DNA of 64,000 nucleotides from Nocardioides malaquae (GCF_015070385.1 NZ_JADCSA010000006.1:153705-217704), one strand, 5' to 3'; counted from the stretch's first letter, positions 39,938 through 49,685 are shown. The notes: generated from the letters alone by a model not told the origin. Numbers and translations are program-made.

Positions 39938-40567
39938 TCAGGGCATGAGCACCGTGTCGATGACGTAGACCTTCGCGTTGGCCGTGTCGATGTTGCCACA
40001 GACGATGGCGGCCTCGTCGACCGTCCAGTCCTCGCCCGAGCCCTCGACGGTCACGGTGGTGCCGTTGAGCGTCTCGTGGTCACCGGCGATGGCGTCGGGG
40101 CCGGCCTCGGCGCCCACGACGTGGTGGGTCAGCACCTCGGTGAGGGCCTCCTTGTCGGCGAGCAGCGCGTTGAGGTCCTTCTCGGGGATCTTGGCGAAGG
40201 CGTCGTCGGTGGGCGCGAAGACGGTGAGGGCCTCGGCGGAGTTGAGGGTGTCGACCAGACCGGCCTCCTGGATGGCGGAGACGAGGGTGGTCAGCAGGGG
40301 GTTGCCGGCGGCGGCGGTGGCGACGGGCTGGTCGGCCATGGTGGCGGCCGATCCGTCACCCTCGGCGGGCAGCTGGTCGCAGGCCGGGCCGAAGGCGGCG
40401 TCAGCGGCGGGGGCGGTGGAGTCGTCCTCCATCGGCGTGGGGGTGGCGGCCGGGGTCTCGGCGGTGTCGTTGGCGGAGGAGTCCTCGTCCTCGGCGCAGG
40501 CCGAGAGGCCGAGGGAGACGGTGAGGGCCAGGGCGGCCAGGCCGACGGAACGGTGCGAGAGCTTCAT
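39938..40567 (-). CDS. Fasciclin-domain lipoprotein (MPT83-like)
   Basis: A 209-residue surface lipoprotein. The signal sequence ends in LSAC, then comes an acidic Thr/Pro/Asp linker, and a FAS1 domain covers about residues 75-209 with NPLLTTLVSAIQEAGLVDTLNSAEALTVFAPTDDAFAKIP, VLTHHVV and AKVYVIDTVLMP. It resembles mycobacterial MPT70/MPT83, the classic SigK regulon members, and lies immediately upstream of sigK on the same strand. A SigK-like promoter is visible upstream (40637-40665). Confidence 0.9.
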   Translation of the reverse strand: MKLSHRSVGLAALALTVSLGLSACAEDEDSSANDTAETPAATPTPMEDDSTAPAADAAFGPACDQLPAEGDGSAATMADQPVATAAAGNPLLTTLVSAIQEAGLVDTLNSAEALTVFAPTDDAFAKIPEKDLNALLADKEALTEVLTHHVVGAEAGPDAIAGDHETLNGTTVTVEGSGEDWTVDEAAIVCGNIDTANAKVYVIDTVLMP

Positions 40568-40636
40568 GACGAATGCCTTTCGTGCGGATGGTTCACGGTC
40601 AGTGCCTGACGGCTGCGTGTTGCTGCCGTCACGGGG

Positions 40637-40665
40637 AGTTCGGAGCGAGCGCCGGGGCGGATTGG
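40637..40665 (-). promoter_or_regulatory. Candidate SigK-type promoter of the fasciclin gene
   Basis: On the minus strand, CCAATCC (-35-like), a 15-nt spacer and CCGAACT (-10-like) occur 70 nt upstream of the fasciclin start. They resemble, with mismatches, the mycobacterial SigK pattern CCATCC / CCGAAT as I recall it. Confidence 0.3.
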
Positions 40666-40779
40666 TCCGGCTGGAAGAAAGTTCAAGGAATTTCGTCGAC
40701 TGCTCACCCCTTGCCCTCCACGGTCCGTGGGCGGCGTCGGTCTGCGGGGGCGGCGCGGGTGGCCTTCTAGGCTGTCCGG

Positions 40780-42441
<1,662 letters not shown>

Positions 42442-42711
42442 CGCTCACCCGCGGCTCAGCGGTTGGATCTCGGTGACGCCGTGCCACGAGGGCGACGAGC
42501 CGCCGGCCCAGCAGCGTGGCGAGGGTGGGCCGGTAACGATCAGCACGAAGGCCGGTGCCGTGCCGTCGCTGGTCAGGCGCCGCGGTAACAGCCGGCGACC
42601 AGCATGGTGAGCCACGCGGCGACTCCCGGGACCAGGGCAGCGACGGTCCGCATGGCCCCCGTTTTTCCCTGACTGCGACCCATACGCCCCAAACAGCTTT
42701 CAGGCGAGAGG

Positions 42712-42751
42712 GGCCCTGCTCCATCATCAACTTTGATGATGGAGCAGGGCC
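42712..42751. repeat. Perfect 19-bp inverted repeat with 2-nt centre
   Basis: GGCCCTGCTCCATCATCAA is followed after CT by its exact complement (42733-42751). No T-run follows on either strand. It could terminate ABC-F transcription (stop at 42441) or be the relic of a mobile end at the cluster boundary. Confidence 0.6.
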
Positions 42752-42805
42752 TCTATAGCGCTTGGCAAGCTTAATTCCACCGCATAGACAACATGTGGGA
42801 CGCCA

Positions 42806-42835
42806 TTGACGTGAGCCGCAGCCAAAGGCTTGATT
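42806..42835 (+). promoter_or_regulatory. Weak candidate promoter of the biosynthetic operon
   Basis: TTGACG (42806-42811), an 18-nt spacer and TTGATT (42830-42835). Only the -35 box is good, but this is the best candidate ahead of the first cluster gene and puts the operator-like palindrome just after the transcription start. Confidence 0.25.
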
Positions 42836-42849
42836 GAGGCAGTCACTCA

Positions 42850-42865
42850 CCTACCGACCGGTAGG
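42850..42865. promoter_or_regulatory. Palindrome CCTACCG-AC-CGGTAGG, TetR-operator-like
   Basis: A perfect 7+2+7 inverted repeat 25 nt upstream of the first carrier-protein start. The ACCGACCGGT core is a common TetR-family operator form. No regulator gene is present in the cluster, so a trans-acting repressor would have to be encoded elsewhere. Confidence 0.4.
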
Positions 42866-42890
42866 GCCATCTCGGGCAAGGGTTTATTTT

Positions 42891-43136
42891 GTGGTGCAAG
42901 AAATTCGTACGACTATGGTCGGACTTCCAGCGCTGGCGGACATCGCCTTCTCCATCGAGGAGGACGGAGACCTCTGGGCTGCTGGCATGGACTCGCTGAC
43001 CAGCGTCCAGCTGCTCCTCGTACTCGAAGAGAAGTTCCAGGTCGAGCTGCCGGACGAGGCGTTGACCTTCGAGACGTTCAGGAGCATTCGGACGCTTTCG
43101 GCGGTCCTCGAGTCCAACGGCGCGTCGGCTCGATGA
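42891..43136 (+). CDS. Free-standing carrier protein 1
   Basis: An 81-residue acyl/peptidyl carrier protein. The phosphopantetheine attachment site is Ser35 in AAGMDSLTSVQLLLVLEEKF, followed by the usual acidic helix and helix 4 (TFETFRSIRTLSAVLES). Two adjacent GTG codons (42891, 42894) follow AAGGG by about 9 nt; an upstream ATG at 42834 lies over the operator-like palindrome and is not preferred. It overlaps the flavoprotein gene by 4 nt and, with the next two genes, probably forms an aminoacyl-loading and oxidation set. Confidence 0.87.
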   Translation: MVQEIRTTMVGLPALADIAFSIEEDGDLWAAGMDSLTSVQLLLVLEEKFQVELPDEALTFETFRSIRTLSAVLESNGASAR

Positions 43137-44251
43137 GCGTCCGGGCCGAGGACAGCTCGCCGCCCAGGGGTGCCCACCAGCCGACGGATCCGCTGACCCG
43201 TGTCGTCGCCGTCGCTGCGGCGCACGCACGAGCGGTGGACCGCGAGGCACGCTTCCCGCACGAGGCCGTGGAGTCACTGCGCGAGAACGACCTGTTGAGC
43301 GCGGCGCACCGTATGTCCGTGTCGGAGATGGTGGTGGTGGCCGAGAGGTTGGCGCGGGCCTGTGGATCGACCGCGATGATCTGGGCCATGCACCAGGTCC
43401 AGCTCGCCTGCCTGGTGAGGCACCATCCGACCTTGCCCCTGCTGGACCGTGCGCTGCGGGAGCAGTGGCTCATCGCCTCGGTCACCAGCGAGGTGGGTGT
43501 CGGCGGCAACCTGCGCCGCAGCAAGGCGGGTGTGAGCGATGGAGGACATCACCTCTCCAAGCGAGCGCCGACGGTGTCCTACGGCGAGCACGCGCAGGCC
43601 TACCTGATTACCGCGCGCCGTGACGACGAGACGGGAGGGAGCGATCAGGTCGCGGTCCTCGCGGTCCGGGAGCAGGTGACCCTCAACCGGACCGGGGAGT
43701 GGGACGTGCTGGGCATGCGGGGGACCTGCAGTCCTCCCTTCCAGGTGGAGGCCCAGTTTGATCCCGACCAGGTATTTCCGGTCCCGTTCGCGGAAATCGC
43801 GGGCAGCACGATGGTTCCCCTTTCGCACGTCCTCTGGTCGGCCGTCTGGATCGGGCTGGCCCAGGAGGCCGTGAGTCGCGCCCTCGCCATGGCGAAGGCC
43901 AGGTCCACTGCCGACCCTGTGCTCGCGCGGGCCCACGTTCTCCTCGCGGCGGCTGGTGCGCAGCTGGACTCGGGCCTGCGAGCGGCGCAGCCGGTCCTGG
44001 AAGGAGAGGCCAGGTCGACGTTCGCCCTGGCTCTCGAGATGAACGCCCTGAAGGTGGGAGTCTCCGAGACCGCGGTGGAGGTCGTCGGACTGGCCCTGCG
44101 TTCGTGCGGCATGCCGGCCTTCGCTGAGACAGGCCCCCATTCGATCGCGCGGATTTTGAGAGACATCCACAGCGCTCCCCTCATGATTGGAAATCGCAGG
44201 CTCATGGAGAACAATGCCCAGCTGCTCTTGACCTTGCGAGGCGACTCGTGA
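43133..44251 (+). CDS. Acyl-CoA-dehydrogenase-like flavoprotein acting on a carrier-bound substrate
   Basis: A 372-residue protein of the acyl-CoA dehydrogenase superfamily. Visible segments are the N-terminal helical domain (HEAVESLRENDLLSAAHRMSVSEMVVVAERLARACGSTAMIWAMH), the central barrel (VTSEVGVGGNLRRSKAGV, VLGMRGTCSPPF) and the C-terminal helical domain (ALEMNALKVGVSETAVEVVGLALRSCGM). The wording is closer to the group used in secondary metabolism, including flavin monooxygenase-like and prolyl-CP oxidase-like members, than to fatty-acid dehydrogenases. Coupled to carrier protein 1 and the amino acid:CP ligase, it is likely to oxidise an aminoacyl thioester. Desaturation versus hydroxylation cannot be told. 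Confidence 0.82.
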   Translation: MSVRAEDSSPPRGAHQPTDPLTRVVAVAAAHARAVDREARFPHEAVESLRENDLLSAAHRMSVSEMVVVAERLARACGSTAMIWAMHQVQLACLVRHHPTLPLLDRALREQWLIASVTSEVGVGGNLRRSKAGVSDGGHHLSKRAPTVSYGEHAQAYLITARRDDETGGSDQVAVLAVREQVTLNRTGEWDVLGMRGTCSPPFQVEAQFDPDQVFPVPFAEIAGSTMVPLSHVLWSAVWIGLAQEAVSRALAMAKARSTADPVLARAHVLLAAAGAQLDSGLRAAQPVLEGEARSTFALALEMNALKVGVSETAVEVVGLALRSCGMPAFAETGPHSIARILRDIHSAPLMIGNRRLMENNAQLLLTLRGDS

Positions 44252-45039
44252 CCGCCACTGACCTTGACCTCGGGTGGGGCGTGGAGCTGACCTCGGCCCC
44301 GACGGAGCGACTGCTGCAACTGCTCAGGTCGCAACTGGGCGCCGTCTTCGACTGTGACCGCTCCGACCACTTCTTGGCGCCCCCGGTGATGGCTCGCGGG
44401 ACGGCGGAGCGTGCAGGCTACCCGGACACGTTTCCCCAGCTCCTCGGCAGCGTTCACGCTGCACCGAACGGCGGTGACCCCGCCGCGACGGACCTCGTCC
44501 TCACGCCGGCGGCATGCCACCACGTCTACCCGTTGGTGGCCGACAGGGTGCTCGATCGGTCACTGACCTTCGGCGTGGAGGCCCCCTGCTTCCGGGCCGA
44601 GGCGTCCAGTGAACCGGGACGGCTGCGGTCGTTCCGCATGTACGAAGTGGTGAGAATCGGCCCCGCCGACGAACTGACGGCCTGGCGTGACATTCAGCTG
44701 GACAAGATGGCGCAGTGGCTGACCAGTCTCGGCCTGGAGCCCACTCTTGCTCCCGCGTCCGACCCGTTCTTCGGTCGCCCTGGGCGCCTCATGGCTCAGA
44801 CCCAGCTCGGCCAGCAACTCAAGTGGGAGGCCATGGTCGCCGTGGCCGACGGTCTGGAGCAAGCAGTGGCCTCGGCCAATTACCACAAGGCGCACTTCGG
44901 GGAGACCTTTGACATCACCGACCCGCAGGGGCAAGAGCTGCACAGCGCTTGCGTCGCTTTCGGGCTCGACCGCATCGTCCTGGCGCTGCGTCACCGTCAC
45001 GGTGCCGGCCTGGAGTCCTGGATGGAGGAGCAGTCATGA
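44248..45039 (+). CDS. Amino acid:[carrier protein] ligase (class II aaRS-like)
   Basis: A 263-residue homologue of the seryl-tRNA-synthetase catalytic core that lacks the tRNA-binding arm. This family adenylates a small amino acid (Gly or Ala in characterised rhizobial and Agrobacterium members) and loads it onto a separate carrier protein. Motif 2 is seen as CFRAEASSEPGRLRSFRMYEVVRIG and motif 3 as VAFGLDRIVLAL. Cys90, Glu133 and Cys235 have nearly the spacing of the Cys/Glu/Cys zinc site in those enzymes. The GTG at 44248 overlaps the previous stop. Carrier protein 1 is the likely acceptor. Confidence 0.87.
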   Translation: MTATDLDLGWGVELTSAPTERLLQLLRSQLGAVFDCDRSDHFLAPPVMARGTAERAGYPDTFPQLLGSVHAAPNGGDPAATDLVLTPAACHHVYPLVADRVLDRSLTFGVEAPCFRAEASSEPGRLRSFRMYEVVRIGPADELTAWRDIQLDKMAQWLTSLGLEPTLAPASDPFFGRPGRLMAQTQLGQQLKWEAMVAVADGLEQAVASANYHKAHFGETFDITDPQGQELHSACVAFGLDRIVLALRHRHGAGLESWMEEQS

Positions 45040-46058
45040 CCGTCGTCGACAGCGCCGTCACCCCCGTGGGCCACGGCTGGCTCGGTGCTGAGCTGTCCAC
45101 CGATCCGGGCCGTTGGCGCTTGGAGGTGCCGTCAGAGGTAGCCGACGAGCTGGTGGCACTCGCCCGCGACGTGGACCCGGCGTACCCGGACCGTGTCGGT
45201 GAGCTCCTTCCGGTCACCTCGAGAGCGCTGCAACGGTTCGCAGCAGAGGTGCGCAGTCGTCTCGCGGGAAACTTGGGGATGGTGCTGCTGAACGGGTTCC
45301 CGTTGGGCGATGAGGCCGTCGGTGCCTACTGGATGTTGGGGTCCCTGCTCGGGCGCCCCGTCTCCCAGACCAAGGCCGGTCAATACGTCGTGGAGGTGGC
45401 CGACCGGGGCGCAGACATCAGCGAGCCGAACCAACGGGGTCATCGCAGCGCGAGTGCCCTTCCGTTCCACGCGGACCGCACCGACGTGATCGGGCTCCTC
45501 TGCATCCGTGCTGCCGAGGAAGGAGGGGGCAGTCAGGTCGTCTCGAGCAAGGCGCTCCACGACATCGTGCTGGCCGAGCGTCCCGACCTGCTGTCGGTCC
45601 TGTACGGCCCGTTCCCCAACGACCAGCGCGACGAGCAGCGCGAGGGCGATGCGGCATGGATCCCGCTGCCCGTCTTCAGCCGGACCGACGGTGACTTCGC
45701 CGCGCGGTACGTGCGGCGGTTCATCGAGGGGTCCCAGCGTCACGCCGACGCTCCGCGCCTCACACCGAGGCAGGTCGAGGCGATGGATTTCCTCGACGAG
45801 GTCCTGCACCGGCCCGAAGTCTCCCTGGCAATGGACCTTCGGCCGGGGGACCTCCAGTTGATCAACAACTTCCACCTGCTGCACGCCAGGGCGGCCTTCA
45901 GGGACCGGACAGGGGAGGGCGGGCGCCTGCTCGTCCGCCTGTGGCTGAGCTTTCACGAGAGCCCGGAGCTGCCGCCGGAGTACGCGCCTCTCTTCGGAGC
46001 CACGGGTCGGGGACAGTACCGCGGTGGTGTGTGGCCCGCCGACGTGATGGGGGAATGA
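45036..46058 (+). CDS. Fe(II)/2-oxoglutarate oxygenase, TauD/clavaminate-synthase-like
   Basis: A 340-residue TauD-superfamily oxygenase. The iron-binding facial triad is visible as H145-A-D147 (in LPFHADRTD) and H283 (in NNFHLLHARAAF), with an Arg around 297-301 (GRLLVRLWLS) to bind 2-oxoglutarate. SQVVSSKALHDIVLAERPDLLSVLYGPF is typical of the clavaminate-synthase/arginine-hydroxylase group, which hydroxylate or desaturate free or carrier-bound amino acids. The ATG at 45036 overlaps the ligase stop. The exact substrate is unknown, but beta-hydroxylation of the loaded amino acid is plausible. Confidence 0.88.
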   Translation: MTVVDSAVTPVGHGWLGAELSTDPGRWRLEVPSEVADELVALARDVDPAYPDRVGELLPVTSRALQRFAAEVRSRLAGNLGMVLLNGFPLGDEAVGAYWMLGSLLGRPVSQTKAGQYVVEVADRGADISEPNQRGHRSASALPFHADRTDVIGLLCIRAAEEGGGSQVVSSKALHDIVLAERPDLLSVLYGPFPNDQRDEQREGDAAWIPLPVFSRTDGDFAARYVRRFIEGSQRHADAPRLTPRQVEAMDFLDEVLHRPEVSLAMDLRPGDLQLINNFHLLHARAAFRDRTGEGGRLLVRLWLSFHESPELPPEYAPLFGATGRGQYRGGVWPADVMGE

Positions 46059-46059
46059 C

Positions 46060-47451
46060 GTGCAGCAGCGACAGGTGAAGATCATCGACGCGACCCTGCG
46101 GGAGGGGATGCAGAGCGCAGGCGGCACCTTCTCGGTGGAGCAGAGCATCGAGGTTGCGCTGCAGTTGGCCGGGTGCGGGGTCGCCACCGTCGAGTGTGGG
46201 CACCCTGGCATCGGCAGCGAGGAGCTGTATCGAGTATCGGCCGTGGTCGACGCGCTAGAGGGGCGCATTCCTGTGCTCGGCCACGCCCGGGCGCTGGAGG
46301 CCGACGTCGACGCCGTGGCCAAGTCGGGAGCGGAGTGGGTCGGCATCTTCCTCGGCGTCAACCCCCTGTCGATGGCGAGCCGTATGCCGGGTTGCTCACG
46401 CGACGACCTCTTCCGCAGGATCGAGGAGTCAGTGTCCTGTGCCCGTGAGCGTGGGCTCGCGGTGCGGTTCACCGTGGAGGACGGAAGTCGTACGGACCTC
46501 GAGGTCATGCTCGAGGCCAACGCAATCGCCCTCGCGGCCGGGGCCGCCAGGGTCTGCCTCTCCGACACAGTGGGAATACTGGAACCCACGCGCATCGCGG
46601 AGGTCGTCCAGTCGCTGAGGGCTGCTGTGGGGCAGGCGGACCTCGAGGTACACCTGCACGACGATCGCGGCCTGGCCATGGCCAACGCGCTCGCTGCCAT
46701 GGATGCCGGGGCGAACTGGATCTCCACCTCGGTCAACGGTCTGGGCGAGCGGGCCGGGATCGTCGACCTGACGACGCTCCTGGCCAACCTCGCATACCGC
46801 GACGGCAGAGAGCTTCCCGCCGGCGAGACGATGCGAGACCTGAGCCGTCGGGTTGGGGCGTACTCCCGGTCCGCCCCCGATGACCGCCGGCCGGTCGTGG
46901 GTGCCAATGCTTTCCGGCACGTCGCGAAACTGCACGTGACGGCTGTCGGCCGGGATCCGGAGACGTACGAGTGGATCGATCCGGCGCGCTTCGGCGTCGA
47001 GCGGGTGCTGGGCGGCAACCCGCTGCCACCCGTCCCGAACGAGTGGATCGTCAACCCTCCGATCATCTCGGCGGAGGAGCTGCGCTACCACCGTGCGGGC
47101 CCGGGCGATCGGTTCGTTCTCGTCGACGAGAGATTCGTCCCCGGCTCCGGGCAGTACTGCATCGCCCGCCGGATCCCGCGTCTGGACGAGTACGGTGCCG
47201 GGCACGTCGACGAGCACGTGCATCACTGCGACAGCCTTTTCGTCTTCCTCGGTGCCGACGACGACTACCAGGGACTCAGGACGGAGGTCAGCCTCGACGG
47301 GGAGTACTTCACCGTCCAGAGCCCGGCCTCGGTGTTCATCCCGGCGGGCGTGAGGCACAGCTACCGCGTGGTCGGCGGTGCCGGCACCTACCTCAACTAC
47401 GTCTTGGCCGGTGACTACAACTCCAGCCTGCTCGACCCCGTGGGGGTATGA
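46060..47451 (+). CDS. Homocitrate/isopropylmalate-synthase-like aldolase fused to a cupin
   Basis: A 463-residue two-domain protein. Residues 1-320 form a DRE-TIM barrel: D10-ATLREG-MQSAGGTFS, the metal-binding H198-L-H200 in VHLHDDRGLAMANA, NGLGERAG, and the C-terminal-type AFRHVAKLHVTAVGRDPETYEWIDP. This subfamily condenses acetyl-CoA with an alpha-keto acid to a 2-alkylmalate. In place of the LeuA regulatory domain, residues about 360-450 are a cupin with H382-VDEHVHHCDSLFVFLG and IPAGVRHSY supplying likely metal ligands. The GTG at 46060 lies 1 nt after the previous stop. The cupin could isomerise or decarboxylate the product, or regulate the barrel. Confidence 0.84.
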   Translation: MQQRQVKIIDATLREGMQSAGGTFSVEQSIEVALQLAGCGVATVECGHPGIGSEELYRVSAVVDALEGRIPVLGHARALEADVDAVAKSGAEWVGIFLGVNPLSMASRMPGCSRDDLFRRIEESVSCARERGLAVRFTVEDGSRTDLEVMLEANAIALAAGAARVCLSDTVGILEPTRIAEVVQSLRAAVGQADLEVHLHDDRGLAMANALAAMDAGANWISTSVNGLGERAGIVDLTTLLANLAYRDGRELPAGETMRDLSRRVGAYSRSAPDDRRPVVGANAFRHVAKLHVTAVGRDPETYEWIDPARFGVERVLGGNPLPPVPNEWIVNPPIISAEELRYHRAGPGDRFVLVDERFVPGSGQYCIARRIPRLDEYGAGHVDEHVHHCDSLFVFLGADDDYQGLRTEVSLDGEYFTVQSPASVFIPAGVRHSYRVVGGAGTYLNYVLAGDYNSSLLDPVGV

Positions 47452-47454
47452 CCC

Positions 47455-49125
47455 GTGTGTGGAATTGCGGCCGTGAGCCTGCGTGACCCCGAGGGCTCGG
47501 CCGCCCTGACGGCGCGACTCCTGGCGCAGCTGAACCATCGGGGTCCGGACGGGAGCGGTGTCCTGGAACGGGGCTCGTCATCCATCGGGATGGCGCGACT
47601 GAGGGTCCGCAGCGCGGCGTCCGACGACGTACCCTTCACCGCCGGCGACGAGGTGCACGCCTTGAACGGTGAGGTCTACCACGCGGGCGGTCGTACGCCC
47701 GCCGGGGGCCTCGAGGAGGCACTCGCCTGCGCACCCGGTGCAGATGGCATGTACGCGGTGGTCAGCGCCACGCGGGACGGTCGGCTCGAGGTCGCGCGGG
47801 ACCCCCTCGGGATCAAACCGCTCTTCGTGCGGGAGTCCGACGAGGGCGTCGCCATCGCCTCGGAGGTCACCCCACTGCTTGACGCCTTCGGGCCGGCCCC
47901 TGTCCGGAGAGAGGCGTTCGCCCAGTTCCTGGTGACCGGGCGGAGGGTCGTGGACGGTGGCTCCTTCTTCGAGGGGATCCGTCCGGTGCGGCCCGGTGAG
48001 CGACTCACGGTGTCCGGGGGGAAGGTCGTCTCCACCCGGCACGGTGGCGTGGCGGTGCCCGAGCCGGTGGGGAACGGGACTCCGTCCGCGGCGGAGCTCC
48101 GGGAGGCGGTCTCTGTGGCCGTCGACCGGGTCCTGCTCGCCGACCGACCGATCGGGTTGGCCTTGAGCGGTGGCCTGGACTCCACGATCTTGGCGGCACT
48201 TCTCGCCGAGCGGGGGGTCACTGACCTCCCCACGGTCAGCATCTGCCCCGAGGGCAGCAGTGATGGGGTCCGGGAACTAGCTGAGCTGGGCCTCTCGGGC
48301 ACCCGCTCGTGGCAGCACAGCTGGACGCCCTTCGAGGCAGCCGACCTGCTCGACGAACTGCCTTCCGCGGTGCAGGTCATGGGTGAGCCGACCGGCATGT
48401 CGAGTCTCCCGATGTACGCCCGCCTGGCGCGCCTCGCTCGTGAGAGCGGCATCACCGTCCTCGTCGTGGGGGAGGGTGCGGACGAACTCTTCGGGGGTTA
48501 CCAGAGGTATGCCAACCTGCGGTCGGGACAGCACGCGACCGCCCTGGACTTCTACCTCGCCGAGGAACGGCGCACCATGGCCACGGAGCTTCTGGGCTGT
48601 GACGTCGTCGAGGAGGCCGTTGAGACCTTCCGAGGTGAGCTTCCCGAGGGACCTGCCTGCGAGGTCGTGCGCAGTCACGAACTCCAACACAGCCTCGAAC
48701 CCCTGCTGCGGCGCACCGACCACCTGCTGATGGCACAGGGCATCGAAGGCAGGACACCGTTCCTCCACGGAGGTGTGCCCGCACTGGCGTCCCGTCTGAC
48801 CCCTTCGCAGCTCGTGCGGGGCGGTGAGACCAAGGTCGCACTGCGGGAGGCCTTCTCCGACCTCGTGGGCGAAGGCCGGCGAGAGGTGCCGAAGATCCCA
48901 TTCAGGGCGCCGGTGGCACGGTGGCTCGGTGGCAGCCTACTGCCGCGGGTCGATGCCGAACTCGCGGACTCGGTGGGCCTCCTGAACGACTGCCTCGGAG
49001 TATGCCCGGACGGTGTCCAGACGCTGCGGAAGCGCCTTGCCGGCGGCCAGGAATCTGCCTTTCCCACCGCCTTCAACCTCCTCTCCACGATCCACTGGCT
49101 CACTTGGCTGGAGTCACGGGGATGA
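47455..49125 (+). CDS. Glutamine-dependent asparagine-synthetase-like amidotransferase
   Basis: A 556-residue AsnB-family protein. The glutaminase domain begins with the Ntn nucleophile Cys2 (MCGIAAVSL), and has LNHRGPDGSG, NGEVYH and ARDPLGIKPLF, so ammonia production from Gln should work. The synthetase domain has the PP-loop SGGLDS at 238-243, EGADELFGGYQRY and EGRTPFLHG. Family members form amides, or beta-lactams when the glutaminase is dead; here the intact Cys2 argues for amide formation on a carboxylate intermediate. The GTG start at 47455 is fixed by the need for Cys at position 2. It overlaps the hydrolase gene by 4 nt. Confidence 0.9.
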   Translation: MCGIAAVSLRDPEGSAALTARLLAQLNHRGPDGSGVLERGSSSIGMARLRVRSAASDDVPFTAGDEVHALNGEVYHAGGRTPAGGLEEALACAPGADGMYAVVSATRDGRLEVARDPLGIKPLFVRESDEGVAIASEVTPLLDAFGPAPVRREAFAQFLVTGRRVVDGGSFFEGIRPVRPGERLTVSGGKVVSTRHGGVAVPEPVGNGTPSAAELREAVSVAVDRVLLADRPIGLALSGGLDSTILAALLAERGVTDLPTVSICPEGSSDGVRELAELGLSGTRSWQHSWTPFEAADLLDELPSAVQVMGEPTGMSSLPMYARLARLARESGITVLVVGEGADELFGGYQRYANLRSGQHATALDFYLAEERRTMATELLGCDVVEEAVETFRGELPEGPACEVVRSHELQHSLEPLLRRTDHLLMAQGIEGRTPFLHGGVPALASRLTPSQLVRGGETKVALREAFSDLVGEGRREVPKIPFRAPVARWLGGSLLPRVDAELADSVGLLNDCLGVCPDGVQTLRKRLAGGQESAFPTAFNLLSTIHWLTWLESRG

Positions 49126-49685
49126 CCACCCTGCTGATCGCCCTGCACGGTTACGGAGGCACTGGCGCGGACATGGCCCAGGCGCTCAGCGCCGGGCACG
49201 AATCCGTGCCCTTGGAGGCGCCCGACGGGCCCGTCCGCGCTTCCCTGGTGGGACGAGGGCGTGCCTGGTATCCGCTTACCTCGCAGATGGACCTGGTGCG
49301 GCAGTGGTCCAGGGAGGTCTCCCCCGACGTGGCCCGGCTCGTACGAGCCGCACAGGCGAGGCACGGAGCCTCCCCGGACCGGACCGTCCTCGTGGGCTTC
49401 TCGCAGGGGGCGTCGGTCGCTGCCGCGCTCCTGCGGCACAGCCCCCTGTGTCACCGGGTTGTCCTCGCGTGCGGCCGCCTTCCCGACGGCGCCCCGCCCT
49501 GCGAGGAGGTGCTGACCGTCACCGGCGAGGACGACCCGTTCGTCCGCACCGAGGACGTCCGCACGGACGTGGGTGCCGTGCGGGCCCGCCACGTCACCGT
49601 TCCCGGAGTGGGACACGAATTCACGCACGACGTCGCGCAGGTCGCCCTGGCCTTCGCGACCGGACCACAGAGGAGTCACGAGTGA
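49122..49685 (+). CDS. Alpha/beta hydrolase (carboxylesterase/phospholipase-like)
   Basis: A 187-residue small serine hydrolase. The oxyanion motif LHGYGG is at residues 8-13, the nucleophile is Ser94 in VGFSQGAS, Asp138 lies in GEDDPF, and His165 in GVGHEF completes the triad. The compact size and fold match the YpfH/carboxylesterase group. In this operon, just ahead of carrier protein 2, a thioesterase or deacylase role in product release or editing is likely. It is not a canonical type II thioesterase. Confidence 0.83.
   Translation: MTTLLIALHGYGGTGADMAQALSAGHESVPLEAPDGPVRASLVGRGRAWYPLTSQMDLVRQWSREVSPDVARLVRAAQARHGASPDRTVLVGFSQGASVAAALLRHSPLCHRVVLACGRLPDGAPPCEEVLTVTGEDDPFVRTEDVRTDVGAVRARHVTVPGVGHEFTHDVAQVALAFATGPQRSHE

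Larger units (their letters stand above)
42442..42890. other. Non-coding gap before the biosynthetic operon
   Basis: No believable gene lies in these 449 nt. The right two-thirds are noticeably AT-richer than the surroundings and contain the 19-bp inverted repeat (42712-42751), a weak promoter (42806-42835) and the operator-like palindrome at 42850-42865. An antisense ORF here has no ribosome site or recognisable domain. Confidence 0.6.

Noticed and set aside
42712-42751. CRISPR repeat or insertion-sequence end
   Set aside because: A single copy, no repeated spacing, no transposase and no target-site duplication seen.
47455-49125. Beta-lactam synthetase identity for the AsnB homologue
   Set aside because: Beta-lactam synthetases have lost the glutaminase nucleophile, whereas Cys2 and the glutaminase motifs are present here. 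With a clavaminate-synthase-like oxygenase nearby the idea was tempting, but the sequence favours amide formation.
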